Counted from the stretch's first letter, positions 47,098 through 57,600 are shown. The stretch is DNA of 64,000 bases from Lomentospora prolificans (GCA_029532625.1 JARFXM010000009.1:2728001-2792000), one strand, 5' to 3'. Translations and numbers: made by a program. The notes: generated by a model from the sequence alone, not told the origin.

Positions 47098-48168
47098 ATG
47101 TCCGAGCCGTACTCTAGGCGGTCCCGGCGCCCCGACAGCCACCAAATGTGGGATGAATCCGACAGGCAGCCACGGCACGACGACCGAGGCCAAGGCCGCG
47201 ACTCGGGACGTGATCGCGACCGCAACCGAGACAGGGACAGGGACAGGGACAGGGCACGAGACTACCACGGGCGCGACCACGACGGCAGAGACGACCGGGA
47301 CCGCGGCGGGCGCGACAGGAAGAGGTACAGGTCCCGCTCGAGGGACCGCCATGACAGAGGTGGTCGGCGCGGTGATAGAGCCAGGTCCAGAGACAGGGAC
47401 CGGGAACGGCCGAGGGACGATAAGCACGGTGGGAGGCGCGACCCGCGAGATCGTGAGAGAGAGCGTGATAGGCATCGAAGGCGGGAGGACGAGGGCGAAG
47501 ATGATGACGCGGGTCTCGAGCTGAGGCGCCGAGATCGGGACGGCGATAGAGGTACGACCGGTGCATCATCCTACGCACGAAGAGCCTTGGTCGTTGAGAC
47601 GATAATTTCTGACGTACAACCAGATAACGCCGAAAAAGCCCGACGGCGCTCCGCTTCCCCCAGACGCTCCGCGAGCCCCCAGCGGCCCCGCAACGACAGC
47701 CGCCGAGAGAACAACGACGAGGACGAGGACGGCGGCGGCGGTGGCGGCGGCGACGACGGAAGCGACCGCCAAGACTTTTACCGCGAAAGCCTCCCGACGC
47801 GGAGCAAGAACGAGCGATCCAAGCACGCCATGTCGTTCCGCGTCGGTGGTCGTGACACCGCCTCCCCTGGCCCGGGAAGTGAGCGGACCGATTCGCGCGG
47901 GAGGGGCCGTGGGAGGTCGCACGAGCGCGACGGGGGTGCCATGGACGTCGAGGACGGCGAGGAGGACGAGGACCCGGATGTCGTCGTCGAGGATGACGGG
48001 CTTGCCGACATGCAGGCCATGATGGGCTTTGGCGGGTTCGGCACGACCAAGGATAAGAAGGTGGCCGGGAACAATGTCGGCGCGGTGAGGAAGGAGAAGA
48101 CGACGCAGTATAGACAGTACATGAACCGTACCAAGGGATTCAATCGTCCTCTCAGCCCCCCGAGGTGA
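47098..48168 (+). CDS. U4/U6.U5 small nuclear ribonucleoprotein 27-kDa (SNRNP27) homologue
   Basis: ATG 47098 opens a frame to 48168. The N-terminal ~150 residues are an Arg/Asp-Arg/Glu/Arg-Ser low-complexity domain (RDRDR-type repeats), as in spliceosomal SR-like proteins. The C-terminus is the diagnostic part: LADMQAMMGFGGFGTTKDKKV followed by KEKTTQYRQYMNRTKGFNRPLSPPR, the conserved block of SNRNP27/Snu-type tri-snRNP proteins. A likely intron lies at 47552-47623 (GTACGA...CAG, 72 nt). It is a multiple of three without a stop, so both 332 aa (spliced, preferred) and 356 aa (retained) are open. The human protein acts in 5' splice-site choice. The antisense frames over the repeat domain are artefacts. 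Confidence 0.88.
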   Translation: MSEPYSRRSRRPDSHQMWDESDRQPRHDDRGQGRDSGRDRDRNRDRDRDRDRARDYHGRDHDGRDDRDRGGRDRKRYRSRSRDRHDRGGRRGDRARSRDRDRERPRDDKHGGRRDPRDRERERDRHRRREDEGEDDDAGLELRRRDRDGDRGTTGASSYARRALVVETIISDVQPDNAEKARRRSASPRRSASPQRPRNDSRRENNDEDEDGGGGGGGDDGSDRQDFYRESLPTRSKNERSKHAMSFRVGGRDTASPGPGSERTDSRGRGRGRSHERDGGAMDVEDGEEDEDPDVVVEDDGLADMQAMMGFGGFGTTKDKKVAGNNVGAVRKEKTTQYRQYMNRTKGFNRPLSPPR

Positions 48169-48718
48169 AGAGAAGGGGAGGGGGAGAAAAGAGAGGGAGA
48201 GCTGCGCTTTTTGTCCGGCTTTTTATGCGAGGCCATCCATGGTATGTCTCTTTTTTTTTTTTTTTTTTTTCCTCTGATTCGTTTCACTTCACTCTCTGTG
48301 TATTTGTTTTTTTCATGAAGCAATGGAGCTAAATTGAGCCTTTCTTATTCCGTCGGCGTTCAGCCTGCGCCAACACTCCATCCTCCGTGTGCCTTGGTGG
48401 AATCTGAATTTGCAAAAGCTAAGTCTCCCCTGTTGCCCCTTCTCACAAGTAGCAGAGTCGACTCCGGGCATTTGTGATCCGTAGTCCCGCCGTTTTCACT
48501 GCCACAGGACATTGTGTCGTAGTCGTGTCGAACACAAAACACAACCAGGTCAGATAATTCCGTAAACTCATGTCCATGCAGGATTCAAGCCTGCAGTAGT
48601 AGTCTATTGAATCAATAATGATAGCAAAAGAAGCCCCTATATAAAACTCCAAACATAGTGACGGAATCAATCGATACAAGCAAATATAATCAACCCAAAC
48701 AACACCTTCAACTCTTAT
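48169..48718. other. Convergent 3' intergenic region with poly-T
   Basis: The region lies between the convergent SNRNP27 and ArgJ genes. It includes 20 T at 48251-48270, just after the SNRNP27 stop. I see nothing else in it. Confidence 0.7.
48251..48270. repeat. Poly-T homopolymer (20 T)
   Basis: There are 20 consecutive T, about 80 nt after the SNRNP27 stop codon, on that gene's sense strand. Confidence 0.95.
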
Positions 48719-50199
48719 TTACGTGCGGTAGTCGCCATTAATGGTAATGTACTCGTGACTGTAATCGCAAGTCCAATACGTGGCCGCCTCCTTACCCGTG
48801 CCCAACCTAACGAGAATCTCGAGGTCCTCGAGCTCCAAAATCTCGGCCGCTCTGGCCTCGTCCACGTCCTCGGGCTCGCCATCGACGAGCAGCTTCAGCT
48901 CGGCGGATCCATCGGTGGGGATGAAGGAGACATTGGTGGTCTCGGGCACAATCTCGTCGACGGCGGTGACTTCGTGGCCGGGCTCGGAGATGAGAGAGTA
49001 GCCGGTGGCGCAGAGGATGCGGCCCCAGTTGGCGTCCTTGCCATAGAGAGCCGTCTTGACGAGAGGAGAGCGGGCAATGGTGCTCGCGATACGACGGGCG
49101 GCATCCTCGGAGGCGGCTTCGGTGACGCGGATGGTGACGAATTTGGTGGCGCCTTCGCCGTCACGGACGATGAGCTTGGCAAGGTCGGTGGCGAAGTCGG
49201 TGAGGACATCACGGAGGGCTAGGTAGTCGGCGGAGTCGGCGGAGACGATGTCCGAACCGCCGGCGGCACCGTTGGCGAGGAAGGCGACGGTGTCGTTGGT
49301 GGAGGTGTCGCCGTCGATGGTGATGCTGTTGAAGGAGCGGTTGACGGCGTGCTTGAGGAGGGGAGCCATGAGCTCGGGGGCGATGGGCGCATCGGTGGTG
49401 ATGACGCCGAGAAGAGTGGCCATGTTGGGGTGGATCATGCCAGCGCCCTTGGTCATACCTGCCATGCGGTACTCGATGGCGTCGCCTGAGGAGGGGAGGG
49501 TGAAGGTCCTGGATCGGAGCTTGGGGAAGGTGTCGGTGGTGCAGATTGCCTTGGCGCAGGCAAGCCAGTGATCATGAGAGGAGCCGAGGCGCTCAAAGGC
49601 GGTGGGAACATTATCCACAATCTTTTGGATGGGGAGCCTATACATATACATACATGTGAGCCTAGACGAAATGTAGAAACGGAGAACAGGGTGTTTCGAG
49701 AAATCAGATGCGCTTACCTCTGGCCAATGACACCGGTGCTCATGACCACAGTAGCTTCATGGCTCCCCAAAGACTTATCAGCTTCGGTAGCCATGAGCTT
49801 GGCGTCCTCCAGTCCTCCCTTGCCGGTCACTGCGTTGGCGCAACCCGAGTTGATCAACACACTGCGAATGCCATCATTGGACCTCTTCTTGAGCAGATCC
49901 CTGCTAAAAGTCACGGGCGCGGCCTGAAACTTGTTCTTGGTGAAGACGGCCGCGGCGGCGCAGGGGAGATGGGAAGAGATGAGGGCGAGGTCGGGCTTGG
50001 TTGTGTTTCCGGGCTTCACACCGACGATGGTACCGGAGACGTCAAAGCCCTGAGGGTAGGTGCCCGAGGTGGGCACGTACTTTTTCTTGGCCGCGGGAAT
50101 GGAGTTGTTGACGGGGGCCGAGTAGTGGCGGGCGAAGCGAGCCAATTGACCGGAGCTCGCCCTAAAGAGCCTGGCTTGGAGGACGACTTGAGAGGCCAT
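48719..50199 (-). CDS. ARG7: Mitochondrial ArgJ, ornithine acetyltransferase / N-acetylglutamate synthase
   Basis: Two exons, 50199-49718 and 49637-48719, with an 80-nt GTAAGC...TAG intron in phase 2; 466 aa. The N-terminus (MASQVVLQARLFRASSGQLARFARHYSAP) is basic and lacks acidic residues, as a mitochondrial presequence does. The family signatures are present: LINSGCANAVTG, MSTGVIGQ, and KGAGMIHPNMATLLGV, where autocleavage before Thr (about residue 235) makes the alpha and beta chains and frees the catalytic Thr nucleophile. Near the C-terminus DANWGRILCATGYS and the final WTCDYSHEYITINGDYRT are conserved. It moves acetyl from N-acetylornithine to glutamate in the cyclic arginine pathway and can also use acetyl-CoA. 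It is divergent from HIS3. Confidence 0.96.
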
Positions 50200-50402
50200 G
50201 CCTTCGAGACGCGAATTGAGCCCGGGGGGGGGGACGGTGAGAGATTGAGGTGGGATGGGAGGAGGAGGGAAGGAAAGAGAGGTGCTTCTTTTTTTTTTTT
50301 TTTTTGTATTCTACACGTCCCGGAGGCTGGCTATATGGGGAAGCGTGAAGCTCTGCCCTGCCAGCAGTAGTTGCAAGATAGTGACTCGAGTGACAAGATA
50401 CC

Positions 50403-50409
50403 TGAGTCA
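50403..50409. promoter_or_regulatory. Gcn4/CPC1-type site TGAGTCA
   Basis: This is a perfect match to the TGASTCA element bound by fungal Gcn4/CPC1/CpcA bZIP factors. It lies 204 bp from the ArgJ start codon and 594 bp from the HIS3 start codon. A half-site TGACTC stands 16 bp away at 50382-50387. Function is inferred from motif and context only. Confidence 0.55.
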
Positions 50410-50427
50410 CAGACCGCACACCACCCA

Positions 50428-50487
50428 CCATTGACCATTGACCATTGACCAACCATTGACCAATGACCACTGACCACTGACCACTGA
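50428..50487. repeat. Heptamer tandem array (CCATTGA/CCACTGA)
   Basis: Eight 7-bp units stand head to tail: three CCATTGA, a 4-bp break, one CCATTGA, one CCAATGA, then three CCACTGA. The array lies between ArgJ and HIS3, close to the TGAGTCA site. Confidence 0.9.
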
Positions 50488-50803
50488 CGGCGGACTTGGG
50501 GAAGGGCCGGCCAGGAAGGCGCCGAAACCGCAGCCTGGCTGGCTGGCCGATAAGAAAAAAAAATCCTGGCTCTCCCCTCCACGCCCCGATAAGAAAGTCG
50601 ACCCCACCAGGAACAACTCAAAGTGCCTCGCGCTCTCACAGTGACGCTGGCTGGCTCTCTCAGCTGGCGACAGAGCCAGCCAGACGGAAGCGTTTTTAAG
50701 CCTAACCATCTCGGCCATCCACATCTTTAGCAAATCCATCTGCGTATGCACTATTATATTACCCCGTGTGCTAACTCGGCCTTTCATTGATCACTTTCTC
50801 GGG

Positions 50804-50805
<2 letters not shown>

Positions 50806-50836
<31 letters not shown>
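50806..50836. repeat. Poly-T homopolymer (31 T)
   Basis: There are 31 consecutive T in the HIS3 promoter, about 170 bp before its start codon. Confidence 0.95.
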
Positions 50837-50907
50837 CTTCTTTTCCCTGTGACTCCTAGTTATATATTATATATATACCTTGCTCCCTCATCCAACAACA
50901 CCCCGCC

Positions 50908-50946
50908 TTCGACACTTGACTTCGACACTTGACTTCGACACTTGGT
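50908..50946. repeat. Three 13-bp tandem units in HIS3 leader
   Basis: The unit TTCGACACTTGAC occurs at 50908-50920 and 50921-50933, with a third diverged copy at 50934-50946. It lies about 60 bp before the HIS3 ATG. Confidence 0.9.
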
Positions 50947-50965
50947 CCGCCAGACGCCCCTCCAC

Positions 50966-50994
50966 CACACACACACACACACACACACACACAC
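50966..50994. repeat. (CA)n microsatellite abutting HIS3 start
   Basis: About 14 CA units end 8 bp before the HIS3 start codon, so the repeat is almost certainly in the 5' untranslated region. Confidence 0.9.
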
Positions 50995-51002
50995 CAGTCA
51001 CG

Positions 51003-51397
51003 ATGGCTCCCTCAGATCCCCGCTGGGCCTGCATCGCCCGCGACACCAACGAGACCAAGATCCAGCTCGCCCTCAACCTCGACGGCGGCGACTTCCCCCC
51101 GGACACCGACCCCCGCCTCCTCTCCACCGGCGACGACCACGCCAAGCAGGCCAGCAAGAGCCAGACCATCAGCATCAACACGGGCATCGGCTTCCTCGAC
51201 CACATGCTCCACGCCCTCGCCAAGCACGCCGGCTGGAGCCTCGCCATCGCCTGCAAGGGTGATCTTCACAGTATGCGCTTCTATCCTCTTCCCCCTTTCC
51301 TCCCCCACCAACCAACCAGCCAACCAATCCCGGGCGGGCGGAACCTTGGCTGCATCCAGCAGTTCCCTTCTTCTCCATCCTAGACATCACAACCGTA

Positions 51398-51433
<36 letters not shown>

Positions 51434-51878
51434 GTTCTTTCTCTAACACGTCTCCCGCCTCCTAGTCGACGACCACCACACCGCCGAAGACGTCTGCATA
51501 GCCCTCGGCTACGCCTTCCACCAAGCCCTCGGCGCCCCCGTCGGCCTCGCCCGCTTCGGCTACGCCTACGCCCCTCTCGACGAGGCCCTCTCCCGCGCCG
51601 TCATCGACCTCTCCAACCGCCCCTACTCCGTCGTCGACCTCGGCCTCCGCCGCGAGCGCATCGGCGACCTCAGTTGCGAAATGATCCCCCACTGCCTACA
51701 GTCCTTTGCCCAGGGAGCCCGCGTTACCCTCCACGTCGACTGCCTCCGCGGCGACAACGACCACCACAGGGCCGAGAGCGCCTTCAAGGCCCTTGCCGTC
51801 GCCGTGCGCGCTGCCACCACCAGGGTCGCCGGGAGGGAGGGCGAGATCCCTAGCACCAAGGGGACTTTGACCGCTTAG
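51003..51878 (+). CDS. HIS3: Imidazoleglycerol-phosphate dehydratase (His3)
   Basis: Two exons, 51003-51270 and 51466-51878, joined over a 195-nt GTATGC...TAG intron in phase 1; 226 aa, the usual fungal length. The metal-binding repeats of the enzyme are plain: GIGFLDHMLHALAKHAGW in the first half and GDLHIDDHHTAEDVCIALG formed exactly across the splice joint, then DLSNRPYSV and HCLQSFAQGARVTLHVDCLRGDNDHHRAESAFKALAVAVR near the end. It dehydrates imidazole-glycerol phosphate to imidazole-acetol phosphate in histidine synthesis. The intron contains 32 consecutive T (51401-51432), unusually close to the acceptor region. Coding GC is high, with C/G third positions, more so than in several neighbours. 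Confidence 0.97.
51401..51432. repeat. Poly-T homopolymer (32 T) in HIS3 intron
   Basis: There are 32 consecutive T, ending about 33 nt before the intron acceptor. Confidence 0.95.
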
Positions 51879-52736
51879 TGGCCCGTTGCCGTTGCGTGGC
51901 ATCGCATCATCGGCATCGGCAGAAGGTGGTTTCGCGACTGGTAGGAGGAGGAGGAGAGGAGGGGAAAAAAAGAGAAAAGGTGCCCTTGGGGCTGGGCTAC
52001 TTTGTGTGCGCCATATGATGGAGTGTTTCAAGAGGTGTACGCCACCTCCCCAGACTTAGGTTGGTTAATTGCTTTATTATCGGCTGTCGGAAACCAAAGC
52101 GTTTAGAACGATGAAGTATAGAGAGGGATGTGGTCGACTTGCATGACTGGGAGTCTAGGTCTTGGAATTGGGCTGGTACAGGAAAGCCCTCTTGGTTTTA
52201 AAAGCAGCGGTTGGTTTCTCGGGAAAAAAGAAAAAGAAAAAAAGGAAAGGGAAAAAAAAGTAGTAGGGAAACAAGGGTTGGATAACAGGAAACGAGTAGT
52301 CAACGCCGAGTCAACTCGCCCTTCGGGTGACAATGAGGAAGGACTGTGTCCCTAAGGGGTACTCTCGAAAACGAAACTAGCAACAGCAGCATTTACATTT
52401 TATTACATTTCTATTTTCATGTCTGCCAAAACCGTTCCCCTTAGGACCGATATACCAAGGCCTATCCACGCGCCTTGTTTTGCACGTATCTCTGGGCACA
52501 ACTTAATACATAGACGCCAGAAACAGGTCGTCCCGACCATGGTGAAACTGCCGCCCTAGTTTCTTCTTTTCTTCTTTTCTTTTCCTTTTTTTTTTTGTTC
52601 TTGGACCCATCCCAAATACATGAAAGAAAAGTTGGTAACAAAGTTCCCCAGACCTCCTCCCTGGCGTAGAATCCACACTCTACCCTAGACCCTTGATCAG
52701 GAAATGTCGATAGGGCAGTCACATCTCTAGAGCCAT
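51879..52736. other. Convergent 3' intergenic region HIS3 / IRC22
   Basis: About 0.86 kb lies between convergent stop codons, with A/G-rich and T/C-rich patches (52220-52260, 52560-52600). No gene is recognised. Confidence 0.6.
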
Positions 52737-53736
52737 TTACTGCTTCTTGGCACTGCCGCCAGTCTTGACACGCTTGGCCGCAGGTCGGATGTGGTGTTCG
52801 GGGATCCAGCTCTCGTCGTAGCTCTTGCCAGTCGAGATACCAGTGGACTCGGAGCCGGAGAGGTTGGCATCGGCGACAGGCTCGGCGTTCTTGACCTTGC
52901 GGGCAGGGGTGCGGCGAGCCTGGGGGAAGAGAGCCTCGATCCAAGTCTTGTAGACGAAGTAGACGGTTCCGGCAAAGGCGCCAGTGAGGAAGAGGTACAG
53001 GAAGATGCTAAAAGACGAAATCAGTCTCATTAATTGTCTTTTCTTTTCCCCGTGGAACGAGCAGCGACTTACATCTGAGGGTCGAAAATGCTGACGGGAG
53101 GGTCGACGATGCTTGCAGTGTTGTTACCAACGTGAATCTGGAAGATGGCGCCCTCGGAGTTGGAGACGACGGCGAGAATCCTCAACTCGACATCCTGAGG
53201 AAACATATCCAGCGCAAACGAGTACGGCAGGCTAACCTTCTCGCCCGGGGCGACCTTGGCGCCGTACGACATGGCCGTAAGATTCTTCACGATGGCGGCC
53301 ATGGGAGGCGAGTCGGGAGGGAGCTGCTTGAGCGTGGCGAGAACACCGGTGATGAACTCGACCGAGATGTAGCCCTCCTCGTGGTTGGTCACGTCGATGA
53401 GGGCCTTGGTGGGCTTGCCGTTGACGAGCTTGACGCCAAAGATGTCGGCATCGGGGAAGGTAGCTTGGAAATCGGCATTGAGGGTGGAGGGAGCGGCGGC
53501 GGCAGCCTCAAAGTCAATGTCGGCTTCGTCGACGACGGGGGGAGCCTAATACGAGGGGTTAGAAGGTGCTTCGTAAACGGCCGCTTGCGCCGACATTGGC
53601 CATCCATTGGGTGGTGGCATCATCATCGATGAATCGTGAATTGATGAGGGAATCGTACCGAAGCCTCATCCTGAGCCAATGCGCCAAGGATGGGCATGGC
53701 TAGGAGAGCAAGAAGAGAGGTCGCCTTGAACTGCAT
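52737..53736 (-). CDS. IRC22: Irc22 / TRAP-alpha-like ER membrane protein
   Basis: Three exons: 53736-53659, 53545-53073 and 53007-52737; phases 0 and 2; 273 aa. Exon 1 codes a clear signal peptide (MQFKATSLLALLAMPILGALA, then QDEAS). The lumenal part has the translocon-associated protein alpha pattern: VEFITGVLATLKQLP, VAPGEKVSLPYSFALDMFPQDVELRI. One membrane segment follows across the last joint (DPQIIFLYLFLTGAFAGTVYFVY, about 182-203), then a basic cytosolic tail. Yeast Irc22 is the distant TRAP-alpha relative and is annotated from a recombination-foci screen; a role at the ER translocon is inferred from the family. N-glycosylation sequons (NLT, NNT) are present in the lumenal part. Confidence 0.88.
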
Positions 53737-54689
53737 GATGATGATGGGTGACCAGGACCGTGAAGCGGAGAAAACAAGAGTCGGAGAATCTCGGGCGGCG
53801 ACAGGGAAAAGGTAGCGAAACTCTCAAAGAGATGAATTGAACATGAAAATGGACTCGTGGCTTAGCTTGGAGAAAGAAAGGAAGAAAAAGGGGGGGGGGG
53901 TGGAAAAGGAGATCGTGTGGTGTGTCCCAGGAGAAGGCGCGTGGTTAATTTGGAGTGGGAGTTTTTTAATACGTTAGCAATTACCAAGGTAGGAAGCTCG
54001 AAGCTGCATCAATATGGCAATCTGGCCTTAGGTGAGCCCAGCCTGGCCAGCCAGCCAGCACTGGAACTCAGGAACGGCCTGGCAGCTGCACCAAGGTCGC
54101 TTGCCGGCAAGTGTCATTGTCAGGTAGTAAGTAAGTAATAGCCAGCCTGGCCTAGCCTAGCCAACCACCTCATTGAAGGGCACCCACCCATCCATCAATA
54201 GTTCCCAATGTGATTACACCCACTATCTATCTATTCTATACCCACTAATATTCCTGATGCTGGTCCAGGGCAGACCGCTCCCCCAAGGTCATGGTCCGGT
54301 TCCATTCGCACACAATTCAATTGTCATGTTAGCGTAGCGCACCATCATCTCTGTGACAGATCAACGTGACAAGAGACAGAGATACAAGATGGAAGGTATC
54401 TTCCTCATCGCCTCCCAGCCGTCTTCTTCTTCATAACACGGCTTGGCAGGTCTCGGGGCAGATAGATGGGAGCGACCAGATAAAACATCTCGGCGCCTCT
54501 AAACGGACCGCTCTTTCTAGATACCTTCTGATTCCAATGCACGTCGCTGGCTTTTCATGTCCAACATAGCACGGGCTATATAATATACTGCCCGCTCGTA
54601 GTCTCCCACTCTCCACCCAGGAAATGTGCCACCCCCGCTATAAACAGCACCACAACTAACAACCCTCAACTCGATGGCGGCCGATCCAT
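53737..54689. other. IRC22 upstream / MED5 downstream region
   Basis: About 0.95 kb lies between two minus-strand genes. There is a G run near 53890 and a dense CCAGCC/GGCCTAGCC patch at 54035-54170. No gene is recognised. Confidence 0.5.
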
Positions 54690-57600
54690 CTAGCTAGTCT
54701 CCATCATGTCCCCCCACATGTCAAACGAATCCATTCCCGTGTCCAGGCCAAATATGTCCTCGTTGAGATCCAGCGAGCCTCCATTGGCCGATCCCCCCAT
54801 CCCAAAGTCGCTGCCCGTCACCCCGGCCATCATGTCAAGGCCCACCGTGTCCATCTGCATCGGGTCTCCCGGCCCAGCGGCCACCGCAGCAGCTGCCGCC
54901 GCGTTCGCCGCCGCCTGGACCGCCTCAGAAGCGTCCAGGGACGTTCCCAGATCCGCCTGCAGTATCTGCGCCTGCGATGGCGTCATCTGCTCCTCCACCT
55001 TGCGGTAGAGTCGCACCACCGCCTCCGCAAGAGCGGGTTCCTTCTTGTGGAGCTTTCTGAAGCCTTCCGCCTCCGCCTTGAGCGCTTCCCGGAGGCTGAG
55101 CTGCCGTTGGGGTAGGGGAGGAACGTTGCCCGACTCGTCGAGCGTCTGCAGGCTCGTCGGCGGAGGGTCGTTGGTGACGTCTGGTGCGCAGATGAGCGCC
55201 GTGGCCACGTCGAACACGATGCCTGCGTTTCCCGTCGCGGACTGCTGCAGCACCTCGTCGAGGATAATGCGAAGCATCCGCACTGCACCAAGCATCTTTA
55301 CACCGCAAAGCATTTGTCGGTGTGTGTACGAAGTCGGCATGACGTTGATTCCGGGGTGCAAGCTCCATTGCACGAAGCCCGTAACCGTATGCTTGATTGA
55401 CGCTGTAAGGCCCCCGGCAGCTGCGCCGCTCCATGACTCCACTTCATTGTGCTCCGCACCACCAGTTCGCCGAGAGAGAGGAAGGTTATCTTTAAGCGTG
55501 CGAAGCAGCGGGTCAATCTGAACGTTCTTAGGGTCCCGCCGTTGGTATGCGCGGAGAGAATGCTCGAGAGGTTTCGCAACAAGGTTCAAAACCGACGTGA
55601 GCATCGTCGAAGCCTCGGTTGAGATGGCCGTCGGAGTTAGCAGTAGCTGGAAAATCTTGATGATTGCCTTCTGCTCCTCCTTCTCATCGTTGCAGAGATA
55701 ATCCGATAAAAATCGAATAGCCGGAACCAGAGAAGGGAGCAAGAAGGTGTCGACAAGGTCTATCCTAGTTAGCCAGAGCCTTCGCAAGGTGTACCAACGA
55801 ATCCATGCCGGGAACTCACATTCAAGACCGCCCTTTAGAGTCTCTTCCGCCAGACAGCCCGACCCGAACCCTAGAGCAATGTTATGGAACAGCGTCGGGA
55901 TTAGTAGATAAAAGTCCTGCGGGGGACACGAAGACATGAGCTCGTCTCCTAGACCGCCCGCATCGGTATCGAAGAGCCCATGGATCCAACCGTTTAGGTG
56001 CCCCTTCTCTTGTTCCGTTAGCTCGTCGAGAGACCGGCTAAGATGCCCCTGACTGAGTAGCTTGGCGACGAAAGAATCGCGCGATCTGATACCAATATCG
56101 GCGGCCGTCAGGTTATACCTGTATGCGAACGCCAGCAACAGTAATAGGATCGACCCGAATTCTTCGTACACAGGCTGGTACTCTCCTTGGTCCTCCTCGT
56201 ATCGCCAATTGTCCAAGAGATCACAGATGGGCTGGAGAATACTGGCTGGCTTCGAGAATAAAAGCATGACGTCCAGGCTCACTGGGTTTCTGGCCAGCTG
56301 ACTGCACAGCATCTTCAACGACATGGTCTCCTTGTTTGCGCAAAGGCGGCCAAGCACCTATCCCAAGCCAGCGTTAGCAGTGCCACTCGGTAGCGCCAGT
56401 ATTCGATTTATCTAAGAGGTCTTGCTTACTTCTGTCAAGGCCTGACATACGGCGCCCACGTTGCCATCCATGTTCTCCAGCTCCCCTATCAAGCTCGGGA
56501 TTTTTTCAGGGTCGGCCGCACACTCCCGTACCAAGTCATCTTTTACGTAGCGACCGCCGGACGGGAGCGTCTGGTAAGTGTTTTCGCCAAGGAGAGTCTC
56601 AATATGAGACTGGGGCATAAGGTTGTGCAAGCAGCATGCGAAGCAGAATTCCTCGCGCACGTTGTCGGTGAGAGGGTTGTTGTTCCGACTATCGTCAAAC
56701 ATAGATGATAAAGTAGGGAAGGTATTGGTGTCAACCTGGCTCAGCGCTTCGGTGATGCAGAATTCAGGAGTCGTTGGAGGGAACATGGAATGGCCGAGGG
56801 TGACTAAGAGGAGGGGAAGCTTGTTGATGAGATAGGAGCGAAGCAGATGGGCCGTGTTGCGGCCGTCGTTTCTGAAGACTGCATTTGCTAGCACATCAAA
56901 GGATGCTAGAATAAGGTCAATGGCTGTGGTTTGTATGTCTCCCTGGTAGCGGTTATGGAGATACGCAAACAAGGCATGATCATCAAGCAGAGGCCGTCCA
57001 ACAAACTGCAACGGCCGATCCCAGATTGGTTAGCCCTATAACGCTTGAAAACTGCAGGTGGCTGGGCAACTTACACAAGCGTTAAGATAAATGTATAACC
57101 CTGCCCGAGAATTGGTGATATGAAGCTCTGGTAATATCACCGTGTCGAGCCCGACACTAGAATCCAGTACATCGTCGAGGCTTTTGGACTCGGCACCATC
57201 CTTTGGCTTCTCGGCAGGCTCGAAGCTGGAAAGCGTCGAGCGGAAGAGCTCCAGGCGCTCGGCAATGGAAGCATTCTGTAAAGTGGGCACAAAGTTGACA
57301 AGGCTGTCGAGCATGCATTTCCGTGCCTCTAAAACGCCATCGTCAGTGACGCCGTCCTGTTTGGGCTAGGTAGCTCGCTCGAAGCAAACTGCGAGGGATT
57401 ACCGTCTGAGAAGAACTCACTCTTTGCAATGGGCCGTCCCACGGTCCCCATAAGTACCGGATTCTCACACACACTCAGAAGGAGGGCTACAAACGCCGCG
57501 CGCGCAGACTCCATCTCCTCCCTAGGCCCCGCATTCCCCAGTTGGCCCATGACATCGGCAGCGAACGTCGTAAAGGCTGCGGTAAAGAGCGCCATCCACT

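Larger units (their letters stand above)
50200..51002. promoter_or_regulatory. Shared promoter region, ArgJ / HIS3
   Basis: Two amino-acid biosynthesis genes diverge from this 0.8-kb region. It has a perfect TGAGTCA (50403-50409), TGACTC at 50382-50387 and 50850-50855, eight 7-bp tandem units (50428-50487), 17 T (50289-50305), 31 T (50806-50836), three 13-bp units (50908-50946) and a (CA)n run that ends just before the HIS3 ATG. Joint cross-pathway control is inferred from the sites. Confidence 0.65.

Noticed and set aside
47023..47578. Minus-strand frames over the Arg/Asp repeat domain
   Set aside because: Antisense of a low-complexity region in the SNRNP27 homologue.
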